From assembly GCA_022885665.1 (NCBI GenBank), contig JAGQDJ010000197.1, positions 1 through 64,000 on the forward strand: a stretch of DNA of 64,000 bases, written 5' to 3'. Below are positions 37,501-48,600 of the stretch, in pieces. A program made the translations under genes and the position numbers. The DNA is from Triops longicaudatus. Lineage: Eukaryota > Arthropoda > Branchiopoda > Notostraca > Triopsidae. Within the stretch, counting starts at the first letter, position 1. Every line of letters starts with the position of its first letter. The notes beneath the pieces are model-generated. The model was not told the DNA's origin and did not search any database. It worked only from the letters and a program-made list of their open reading frames with translations.

Positions 37501-40128
37501 TGTGTGCAATATATAAATCAATACAGTGCAAGACAGCCAAAGCTTTCGAAATGTATTCCACTCTTATAGACTAAACGTTGTTTTTCTCTTTGGACCGTTA
37601 AACAGGCCAACGAAGTTAACGGTGAGCCGAATAATGCACCCAAGGTCACGGTTCGCACGTAAATAGCTACGTTTTACCACAACCTTTACTAAAGAGACTT
37701 TTTTCAATAGCATTTCCGTTCCAAAGTTAGAGACGGATCATTTCTTGCGCTTTTGGCAATCTGCCATTTCTTCTGCAATTACGAATTCATTGTTGGTATT
37801 TCGATCTGACGTAGTCAAACTTCGCATACCGAGGCTTCTGTGACCTGTTGCAACTAATTAGTGCTGCACAATTATCCGGTTCGACTGTTGAACGGGAAAG
37901 TTAGCAAGAGAAGCGAAGTCGGAGCGAGAATGTAGTGAACAACTTTAGAACTTCGGTATCTGTGATATACAAAGTTCTTTGCAAGTAAACATCCGTTGTT
38001 GGGTTGTTTTGATTTGAACGAGAAGGGTTTAGTAACTGTGAATGCATCCTAGCTTTCCGCTATCTTTTCTGTAGCAATCAAACTTTCTGCAGTTCACGCA
38101 ATTTACACTAACACAGTCTGCGTAGTTCGACTTGCTCGCACGAACAAGCTTTCTGTACGCCAATATTTATGATCAAGTCCCTTCTTATGGCAACAACGAA
38201 CATGTAAATGTAACACGTTCAAGCTTTCCGACTTGTTCCGTTCCGCGCCTTGCTTTCTCAAACTGTTTTAGACACTTTGTAATACCGCATTTGTTATTTA
38301 GTCGTAAAAAAACTACTTGGCTATTTTGTGTGTTTTCTTCGAACGTTCCCCGCAATTTCTCTTTACGTTTTCCACGGTTGTTCCATGCAGCAAAGACAGT
38401 GTCGTGGTAAACTCCTAAACATGACTCCCTTCCCCTCGTTCATGCGACTAAACCTGCTCTTGTAGCTTTGTAAAATCTGGATTGTGCAGCGCCAGAAAGC
38501 TAAATTAATGAGATGGAGCTCATTAATGTTCTTGAGAGGCCGTTTATAGTGTGACGCCTCGAACATTATTAACTTACAAATATTTCACCGTTGTTTTCCA
38601 GCATGGAAATGACACGATTATTAGGTTGTTTTTTATTCTTACTATTTTTCTTTTTGAATAGTATATTTTCTCTCTGCCACCAGAAATAAAGCAAGCCGTA
38701 ACTAATAAATAATAAGAAAACTGCTCCTACTGATATAGCGAATAAAATAGCTAAAAGTAGCCATTCAGATTATAACGACTCCGATTACACAAACGTCCGA
38801 TTATATCCATCAGCATGGCACACTTTTAGAATAATACGTTTTCAATTTTTATTGAATTCACTCTGACATTCTAAAAAATTCTGACTTGATGGCCATTCTG
38901 ACATGTTTTTAAACCTCTATTCCTTGGTACAAGTTCGTCCATTATGTATATCCTATTTTGTCAGTTATCCACCTATTCAACTAGGTTCTACCGGAATCTA
39001 AATGCTACGTTTCTCAACGTGATGGCTTTAACGTCAAACAACAAAACACAAACGCCCCCATTGCACATTTCAGGCCATTTTTTGCTACGCACAAAGCTTT
39101 TTCTACTATTCTCAACCAAAAGCTATTGTCTATTGTTGGAAAATAGAAAGTTTGACAAATTCTCAGCATGCAGTAAAGTCAGATGATATTTCGTTTCCAC
39201 TCTGCATGAATTATACTGCTATGACCCCATGGTCCCCTGTATTTGGCGCCAATTATCAAACCATTGTTCTTAGCTTTGGACAAATCTTTTCATACATCGG
39301 GAACTTCACTACCGGTGAAGGTAATGAAGTTCACTAATGATCTCGCTATTTATGAACAGGGGAGTACGCCGTGCCTGGGAAAATAAACGTTTGGTGGTAA
39401 TTAACCTGAACTCTTACACTGAAACATGTTGAACGCTCGCGTACAAGTGTTTGCATCAATACTAGTACACATACGGTACTATACATTTCTTTGAACTTCC
39501 AGATCAGGCAGTATCATACGATATGTGATCTGAGAGCACCTGACGCAATTTTACAGCCCTACAAGGCAGCAATGACGGGGTACCCATACAATAATAACAA
39601 TAAAAAAGTTTTTATGGTTACTGGTAAAAGGACGCAGATTACTATACGACAGGTGGCTGGCCGTTTGACAATGCCGATAATGATAATGACCCCGCTCTGG
39701 GAGTTTGAAATAGCGGTGAATCCTACACTGTGTAATATAGTCCTAATCGATACGGTTTCGTTAAAAAGAAGTGAATTTCAAACAAAGGTAAAACTGAATC
39801 ACTTGCAATGATTCGACAATGAGTCCATGAATAAAGAGTATCATGCCATTTTCATTTACCTTCCCAAGTGCGCTGCATTCGGCGTCGCTCCGGGTACGGG
39901 AGGTCTCATGGCCGCAATGTGAGCAGCTGCTGACGACGAAGATGAAGACGACGCCGAGGAAGGTAAGGGACCTGTAGCTGCGGCAACGAAGGGTTGAGCA
40001 CGGGGAGATGAGGAAGGAGGATGATGATGTCCTGACGGCGTGACGGGAGCTCCACTTCCATTGAGGCTTGAGTGTGATGACGCTAAAGAAAGAGCTGGAG
40101 ACAAATGGGCCATGGAACGTACCTCCAT
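22585..40128 (-). CDS. Smr: SMRTER: SMRT/NCoR nuclear receptor corepressor
   Basis: Eleven exons: 40128-39860, 34378-34031, 32876-32675, 32605-32324, 31876-29885, 28801-28457, 27988-26840, 25504-24483, 24203-23889, 23532-22913 and 22793-22585. All phases match; total 2250 residues. Family landmarks: PKHRSIAQIIYAENR and LPLYNQPSD before the deacetylase-activating SANT1 (about 609-657, WTEQEKETFKEKYLQHPKNF); a Cys-rich segment (about 875-982, CAVC, CTACRCK, KCCSAC); TLTDEEESGSSTSSCDE; SITQGTP; IIMNDYLTSQQM followed by an Arg-Glu tract; and the C-terminal QYETLSDED, close to the NCoR end. CoRNR-like helices: LIDAIITHQI (about 1921), HIESIIVKDF (about 2009), IMIDVIEMQ (about 1240). It bridges unliganded nuclear receptors such as EcR to HDAC3-type complexes in the nucleus. 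I find no second SANT domain. The ATG at 40128 is the first in a frame leading into exon 2; the true 5' end is unproven. Confidence 0.93.
25120..25195 (-). repeat. Arg-Glu codon repeat in SMRTER
   Basis: Alternating Arg and Glu codons directly after LTSQQMVGRRD. NCoR and SMRT carry an RERERE or RDRERD tract at about the same place. Confidence 0.85.
28802..29884 (-). other. SMRTER intron 5, where a SANT2 exon would be expected
   Basis: 1.08 kb between the exon ending KDSVSHK and the exon starting GSRHLPPTLTDEEES. I looked for the SANT2 hallmarks (W at the start of helix 1, QCKNFYFNY) on the minus strand and saw none. Small direct repeat TTTTTCAATTACG occurs twice near 29830-29855. Confidence 0.55.
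31006..31150 (-). other. SANT1 (deacetylase-activating) domain of SMRTER
   Basis: The strongest single block of identity to NCoR/SMRT in the window: LLNIWTEQEKETFKEK, then FVVVASFLERKSVSDCIQYY and YLSKKTVNYKQL. In mammals this region binds and activates HDAC3 with inositol phosphate. The residues just upstream (KKKEREYYEKVFSELRKQRE, SLAVVPPLLLD) also belong to the activating domain. Confidence 0.93.
32606..32674 (-). other. 69-nt intron without stop codon in SMRTER
   Basis: Donor GTAATC after RIDTRPR and acceptor AAACAG before EPAYTPQVEAISPT. Splicing restores the family sequence. The intron is 23 codons long, in phase 0, with no stop in frame, so retention would only add 23 residues. Confidence 0.75.
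34379..39859 (-). other. SMRTER intron 1 (5.5 kb)
   Basis: The largest intron in the window. It separates the N-terminal exon from exon 2; both junctions are phase 2 and rebuild an Arg codon before SPHPSDNSPYKTR. The interior is AT-rich with only short unrelated open frames. The short frames at 36310-36531 and 35935-36273 (minus) do not match anything I know. Confidence 0.6.
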
Positions 40129-42376
40129 CCCACAACCCTCAGTACCTCCCTTTCTTCTTCTTTCCTCCTCTTTCAGCTCCCTTCTCTGGGCTGCTTCTGT
40201 GCCAAAACCGTGTTCCAATCAAGCTTCCGGGCCAAAATTCTTCGTTGCGAGCTGAAACAAAGTCAACCAAGCCATGGAATGGCCAATATTGTGCTTCCCC
40301 CCGAGTTAAAATAAACAACCGCGTATCACTTTAACTCTTTGATTGTGTCTGTCTTTTGCCTTTCTTTAAGTGGCTCGCAAATTTAGGGCTGACTTTTCTT
40401 CGCGTTACAAAGGACACTTATCTAAATCCCACCAAGCCATCCAAGAACGTGGTTGCACTCTTTTACTGCTGTTGCACCTGTGAACGATCGAATAAAAAAG
40501 GCCATTATTATTAATATCCATCCATTCCATTTGTAAAAATCTCGCAGAATTCCCGAAAATAATCACGTAATATCAACGTCGGCTTATAAGTTGCAACACG
40601 ACAGGGCTAATCTTAGGAAAGGTTTAGCAACAAAGACCTCATTCCCCAGACCAACAACAACCCCGCTTAACACTACACAAAGGATTCGGTTAACATTTGA
40701 CTGTGTCTAACAACAGTTAAACGAAAACACACATTCTTCCATTACGAAAAAAAAAGTAAGCCGAAACAGTCGCCACAATGCAATCCACGGCTGAGATAAA
40801 GACACAACAAAGCAAGCAAGGTATTCAAGCACGGGGGGAGTTGAGGGGGGACAGTGCTAAGAGAAGCAAAAAATGCTGCTCACTTTTGCCCTCGTCATAT
40901 TTCGCTTGCCTGAGCACTTACACGTAATGTAATTAGTCCACTGCACTCTCTACCCTGTGCTCCAGCTGTCCACACTACAAAAAATTCCAAAACTAGTCCT
41001 TTTTCACGTAATAATGAACATTGAATCATCGGATGGTGAGGCGGTGGCCTCGTCAACGCGATACTACAAGATGGCGGACGGCACATGCAACCATCAGCGC
41101 CACCCGGCGACTGTTTCCTCGTAACGCGCCACCAGCGCACACAGCGCCTCTCTGGAATTGTTGGAGCGTGTGGTAAGCAGAAACACTCCCTACCTCCAAA
41201 CGTTCGACCTTCTTTCCCCGCTGAGGGAGTTATAGCCTTATCGATCTGCCTTAAGGTCCTTGTGGCCTTTTTTTTGCTTAAAAAATGTTACCAAATCCAA
41301 CAAGTTGTTCCACCGCAATCCAGGCGTCTCAAAAATTGTAGCTAAAAATAATTAAACCGTTTGCGATAATATAGAAGTTCTATATATAGCTAAAAAGGTA
41401 ACCAGATGGGGAAGGAGATAATAAAGATGGGTATAAATAACAAGGAAAGACGAAAAAATGTTCCAAAAATGCCTTTTTGAAAAACGCTCTTGTGTGTTGT
41501 TGTGGTTTGTGTATACTATACACATAAAAAGCTACTCTCTAAGAGCTGCGGACACAATTATTCAGATCTTGGGAGATGGGAGGGGGAAGAAATTATTTCT
41601 GTAAATAATACAGGGGAGATGCATTTAAACAAAAATTGGAGGGTGATGGGGGAGATTGGTATTGTGGAAGGGTTGGTCAACACAGTCAAGAAAACAAACA
41701 TCACATAACGGTCCCAAATTCCTTCTCAGGGTCAATATTAGACCGGCTCATGAGTTCCGCCAAACGCATACGATAGATTTGCATATCTATCGGTTATGGA
41801 ACATGCTGGCCAGTCTGATATTAGCCCACAAAAAATATGGGGAGCGCATTTTCAACATACACACATAGGAAGTCACAAGTTTTTTCTTCTTTTGCAAATA
41901 CTTTACAAAAGAAACCACACTCAAAAAATGCTCCAGGGGCAATTTGAAAACGATTTTTCGTTGGTTGCCTGATACCACCCCCCGCCCCCCCCCCATTTCT
42001 TTAAAAAAAAATACAGTCCTCGCCTGGACAAATTCGCACAAAAAGACCAACTTTACTCCACAATTTGTCACTGTCCCCTTTTTTTCTTAAATAAGCTTTC
42101 GCAATTATTTCTCTTTCATTTTCTTAAAAAAGTCAAAATTTCACAAGGAAAAACCCGCGAATTCGTGTGTCAGGGGACTTGCTACGTATATATGTACAAA
42201 ATCAGGGCCGCAAGCCCGATTTCCTGTCGTGTGGTTGCCATCATTTCTGGTGCACTCAAAAACTGAAAGCAATACGAGATGCATCTTCTTTCACTATTTT
42301 TTCTTGTTTCGTCATCCAATTTTTGCATAACACACGTTTCACAGTTTGTCGTCAACGCCTTCCGCTTTCACGATGG
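40129..42376. other. Spacer between SMRTER and the AUTS2 homologue
   Basis: Contains the SMRTER 5' flank and the 3' UTR of the AUTS2 homologue. A C-rich run at about 41979-41995 and a GC-richer patch near 41035-41160 are visible. No coding exon was found; a non-coding first exon of SMRTER could lie here. Confidence 0.4.
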
Positions 42377-45300
42377 TCACCTCCCTCCGCCACCTCCGGG
42401 GCCGTCTTTCTTGTAATCCAAGCCGGAATGCGCGCCTGGAGGCAAAGACAACGGTGGCAAGCCAAGATCCATGCGGGAAGAAGCCACCATGGGAGGCGTA
42501 CCCCCAGCGCCTGGTAATCCGCCCGGGGGTCCTCTACCGAGGCTGTTCATGTAAAAAGACGGGTGAAACATGGCGCTGGTGGAATGCGGGGGAGGATACA
42601 TGCCGGCTACGCCAACTCCCAGGGGTGGCATGCCTAAAGCGGGGTTCGGAGGGCGGGGCACTTGCGAGGAAGGGGGCGGACTGTTCCTTTTAGCAAAGGA
42701 AGGGTACATGGAGGGTAAGAAGTTCGCTGTGGGCGGCGGAGGGGCCGGGGGGTAGGCCATTGAGGTAGGCGGGTAAAGCCCGCCCACGAAACTGTCCCGG
42801 TACAGGTACTGGGCGGCCGTGGGAAGGCTCGGAGGGAGGGTGTTGAGTCGAAGCCACTCCCTCTCGCGGTCTAGGATGGTAGCTTCGTACGGGTTGTAGA
42901 AAGAAGGCGGTAGAGGGAGTCTGACTGGGTAGTTGAGTGGTGACGGTGGTGGGCCGGCGGCTGTGGGCGGGTAAGGTGACGGAGAGGGGTACAAGGGGTT
43001 CAGGAAGGGTGGACCCAAGGCTTGGGACACAGCGACAGCGCTTTGATGGGCTTTAACCAAGGCGGCTGCCGAGGCGGTAGGCGGTCGCTCGTGGTCGGAA
43101 CGCCCGCGTTCCGCCACGTGGCTGTTGGTACTCGGCCCATTCAGACTGCTGGTACGACCCACTAGGGGCGACCGCGAGGCGTCTCTTCGTCGCTCTTTCT
43201 CTTGTTCGCGTTCCTTCTCTTCTGCTCGGCGCCGCTCTTCCCGCCTTTCGCGCTCTCGTTCGCGTTCTTCTTCGCGTTTGCGCTCCCGTTCTCGCTCTCT
43301 TTCCCGCTCCCGTTCGCGTTCTCTTTCACGCTCCCGCTCTCGTTCCCTTTCGCGTTCCCGCTCTTTTTCTCGTCGTTCCTTGGAAGCATGGCTGACATCG
43401 TTCACTTTGGGCGTCAAAGCAGCCAAACTGTGGTGCACAGATGAGGAAGAGGAGGCGGAGACCGCTGCAACCATTGATGAAGTGGACGGTGGCCACGGAG
43501 AGGGACCTGGGGTGGGTGGTGGGCCTAAGCCAGGGCCAAACGTGGGTGGTCCTCGAGGTACTCTGCAAAGAAGAGAGAAAAAAAGTAAGTACACAGGAAT
43601 CAATGGCGTTGTTGGAGATATGGAATCCTTAACAAGGTTTCGTACAGCCATTCCTATCTGACTACTTCCCTCTGTCATACATTAACTCACATTTACCTTC
43701 TCTTCCTTGTCTTTTTTTTACCTTGCCTTCCTCTAAATACAGTAGTAAACGTAGACGAAAAGAAGAATGCACTAGAAAGCATATTCCCTTGAAATTCGAA
43801 AGGAAATCATTTTAAATTAAATACTTTTAGTTATGCAGTGCTTTGAAAACACATTTCGGTTCGTTTTGCGCGGCTTTTGACGTTACTTAAATTAGCGACT
43901 GACGGAGAGATTGGTCTTTTGCTCTCACCTACCACCAGTTATCCCACACGTAACTGAAGGTCCCTTGCAAAACTTACACGGTTTGTGTAGTAACGAAAAA
44001 AACTTTCAAACTTTCACCTAGTATAGCAATAATTACATTTATCTAGTACAGTAAAATAACCTTGTTTATACAAAGGTCTCACACTTAATTGAATACCGGT
44101 TATTTGAATAACCCACAAAAGTGAACTAAAGACTGACGGTCCCGTTTTAATTCTATTTAATTCAACGTAAACTTATTTCCTTTTACTAAAATAGTGGATA
44201 ATTGAATACTTCGCTTTTCTGAAAAAAAAAATAAAGCCTTGCCGTATATCTTACAACGTTGAATTAATTCTGCTAAATGAATACGGATCTTTCGTATGAC
44301 ATGAAAAAGCTACAACTCCTAGGAAACGCTTGAAAGGTCTTATGTTAAAAAAGCTTAAACCTTTCCCCATCGTCTTTGACCTTTCACCGTTGACGACACA
44401 CCAATGACATTCCGCACCATAACTTCGTAACTAAAAATCGCGCTTGCACTTTCACTTTTTCTTACGTTTACGTCGGATCGAAGGTTCTACGATGTTTTAT
44501 ATGGCATACTAGAAATATGCTAAACTTATTCTACAAAAAATTCTGCAATGTACTAAAAATTTACTAAATTCTGCAATGTACTAAAAATACAGACTAACCT
44601 GTTCCAAAGATCCGTTGCAGGAGTATGTGGAGGTGCAGGCAAGGAAGGTAAAGGCGGCGCTAGAGTGAGATCCCGTCCAGCGGGACCCAACACTGACGAA
44701 TAAGGACTCGGAAATCGAGGCGCTGTAAAGAAACGTAAGAAGGACTTATAGAGGACAAACAAATTTACGACTTTGAAAATGATGATTTGAAAATACATTT
44801 TATGAGTAAGTGTTAGATTAAGCAAACATTTATTTAAAATTTATTTTTAAAAAATCTCACCTAACGGTGAAGGCGACGGGGTTAGGAATGACGGTGTATG
44901 GTTCAAACCTGGCGGCCCGGAGAAGGGTGAGAAAGGGTGAGGTGGCGGTCCCGTAGCGGAGGAAGCTTGACTGGGCAGCGATGACGATGCTGGTGCTACG
45001 GAAGGACCACTTCCAGGGAAGTGTGGCAAGGAGGCAGAAGGTACTGGGACAGGTAGAGTGCTCCGGGCTGCGGCCACTGCTTTGGCCTCCTTTTGTTGAT
45101 TATTATAGATTTCCCATGCAATCCGCACGTGCATCGCATTCCAGCGACCCGCTTTCTTGGTAGGCGGCTGCTGAAGCTGAGTTGGTGGCGCAAAGGGAGT
45201 AATACCACTCAGCGTGGGCGCTGCTGCTGCTGGGGGGAAATGGGGATGACTAAGAGAAGGAGGAGGAGGGCCAAGATTCGTACGGTAGAACGGTGACGGT

Positions 45301-45584
45301 TCCAAGGGGCCACCCAACTTGGAGGGAAACGATAGCGGATTGGGAGGCACGGGCGTCGGTCCACTGGAGAAACTAGCTGCTGGCGTCCGTTCTTGTGCTG
45401 AGGCCAGAAACCGTGAATCTAGTTCACGTCTTAAGAAATCTGCTGAGGAACCTGACGAAAAAAAAAATACGTTTCGTTCTCAGCTCTAACAGAATATTCC
45501 ATAACATAAATAAATAAATAAAATAGACGAATAAGTTAGAAATACGAAATTATAAAACGCTGCAACATATTATAACAATAATAA

Positions 45585-45616
<32 letters not shown>

Positions 45617-48600
45617 TACATCAAAATAAAAAATCAGATGCGCAAAAGAGTATGGAATGGACTAAAAATGAAAAAAGGAAGTTAAACTTAAATTAAAACT
45701 CGTGATAACAATTTAGGATAAAGTAAAACTGAAATGTAATTAAACGGTAAACTGAAATTACAAATCAATATAAATAAAGATAAAGTACAAATAAATTATT
45801 TCTAACAATCAAATAGCGTTACAGAAACTAAGCAAAAGATGGAACGAGAAAGAAAAATTGCAAAAATGTGTCTAAAAAAAACGCACCTGGTAAATAGTGA
45901 TCCGGTAAGGGAGGAACCGGAGGAGGGGCAAAGAGTGAGGGAGGGGGCGGTAACACATGAGGACTGGTTTTGGCCAGTGTCGTCGGTGGTGGAACGGACA
46001 AACTCGGAGATGGCGCCCGTATGGAATTGGCTAAAGGTGCTGGTGACCGTTTTCCCTTGGCGGCCACACCACTGAAGTTCATTAGCGGCGCAGAGCTGAC
46101 CGGTGGACCTGGCTGAGACACCAACGGCGGCGGTGGTAAAGACACCCGGTAGGAAGAGGTCACAGGGTAATTTAACGGCAAGGACGAGCTGGTAAGTGTA
46201 CTGCATGTTGCAGTTACCGATACCGAGAGCGGCACATGCATACCATGGCTATTGCTTGCAAGTGGTACGCTTTGCGGCAGAGGACTATTTGACTTCCGGT
46301 TGAGACTACCAAAAAAAAAAAAAAAACGCGAAGAGTTAATCACGTAAAGAAATCAAACCTTTATAAAGCTTCGATAAGTCCTTATAGACTTGTTTTAACA
46401 ATTTTATCATATTAAACCAATTTTAACTTTGAGTAGCAGGTAGTTAAACAATTCGTATGACTAATAAAGTATTGTGCTTAAATACACTTTTATAATGTTG
46501 ATAGTCCTTTATTTAATTACCTATAATCCCTGGGAGGACTCCGTGCATTCGACCGTGGTGACGACGCCAACCTTCGATCTACAACACAATCGTTTCAGTC
46601 TCACGAACTTAAAAAGTCTCGTTTTTTCTAAAAAAAAAAATACCTTGTGCATGCGAGGCATGGGGTATGACTGAAGAGACGGTAGACGGTGATTGTGGTA
46701 CCGGTGATCCACCAATGGAATTGTTGAGTGCCGTGAGTCCACTGTACCATGGAGGCAACGACGAGGACGAAGGCGTGGACACAGGATTTCCGGTAGGAAT
46801 GCCACTCCCACTGCTGCTGGAGTGGTACAAGGGCGAGTTACTGGGCATTGCTCTGCTACTTGACGACGTTGGCGCCCCGAACTGTGGCTAAAGTAAATGA
46901 AAGAAAAAAAAAATAAGATAAAGATGGAACAAAAAAGAAGTTAATCAACACTAAGAAACAAACTCTTCTAATGAATGTAAGAATTTTAATGCTGAATTTA
47001 ACGAGTTTGTAATTTTAAAAAAGCGCACTAAAGATGTGACAGCGTGAGGGGAGAAGAACAAGATTTACTTCTGCTTTCACAGCGGCCAAATTGGGTTGAC
47101 CGGGTATGAAACTGGATTGGTTCGCAATCGAGTAGTGCGAGGAGGGCGGGACTGTACTGGCTTGCGAGTACAGTGAAGGAGGGTAGGGTGGGTACGAGAG
47201 GGGGTAACTGTACAAGTTGGTGTGTCCCGAAGATGACGAAGGCAAGGAGACGGACGCGGACGAAGCAGCGGGGCTTACGGTATTTAAATACGGCGCCCAA
47301 TGTGTCGGCGCCTCGGGAGCCATGTTAACTGGCCCAGAGGCGGCGGTACTAGTTACAGCCAAACCTTTTGGGTGCGGGGGAGGTACCAATGGCGGTCGCA
47401 CCAGGGGCGGACCTCTAGAAGCTGACGCCGGTCGAGGAGAGGGCGAGGGGGATGGCGCTGGCGGATTGCTAACCGGCAAACGAGGCGACGGAGCAGGTGG
47501 AGCCGGTACCGGTGCTTCCACTCCTTGACATTCAGGTAATCGTGGTCCGTTCTGATACAAGAGAGCAATAAAATAGATAAAATACACAATGAGAAAAAAG
47601 AGAAAACAATAAGAAGCAAAAGAGGTACAAAACAGAAAAAGTAAAGGAAAAAAGTACCGAAAATAGAAAATAACATTTGCAATGGATAGTAAAAAAAAAG
47701 GAAAAATATTAGGAAAATAAAAAAAAAAAGAAATATAATAAAGTACTTGTAACGCAGGGGCGACGGCAGTACCGGGCCTGGGACTGGCCATACTTGCCCG
47801 GGAGAGCGACTGTGGTGTAGTGTTGCCATTGAGGATTTCGGCAGGACTGGGTGCTGATGAGATGACCGGCGGTACTAGAATAGGGTTCGGTGACTCTCTG
47901 CTTTTAACCACTGTTTCAGGAGTTGTAACGATTTCCCGTGAACCAGGACCAGTACTATTGCTTGCATGAGTCGTACTGATGCTGTTATTGGGGCTCGAAC
48001 TATTGTTGGCGATCGGAGCGACCGCGACGGTAGGGGCGGTGGTTGTAGGCGGGATCGGGGGCGGGTTGTTAGTGGGAAGTAAAGATGGTCGGGGATTGGA
48101 CGGTGGTCGCTCGCCATCTTCACTCTCGCTATCACAGACATATCCTCCGCACGAACTGCTCTGCCGACTCGCATCGCTCAGCCGATCCGAAGACGCGCCT
48201 CGTATTTCCCGCGCCGTTTCCGAAATCACGTTCCGGTTCTAAAAAAGAAAATAAACAGTTCAAAGACACGTTCTGAGCATACAAAAGGGGAAAGTAAAAT
48301 TCCTCCCATTGAGTGAAGAACGTTACAGCTTTGGTGCTATTCCTTCATTTTGTTGCTTTTTTTATAAGCGACACTTAACCTTTAGTAAAAGCGTACTTCG
48401 GTAAAGTGCAGCCGTTTTACAGCTACAGTTATTAGCTTGAAGACCTATCTTAACCCTGTTAACTTTCATTGTACTATTGTACGTCTACAGGAGTAATTTT
48501 TTCCCGCTATTTAATCGTAGTATAGCAAACTCCTTTGTTTGGAAAACGAAAGAGAATGGAACTTCACTGAGAAGCAACGAAATTAGGAAACAGTATTTTT

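Noticed and set aside
43125..43661. Plus-strand Arg/Ser-rich ORF resembling an SR protein
   Set aside because: It is the complement of the Arg-Glu tract of the AUTS2 homologue. Antisense of such repeats always looks SR-like.
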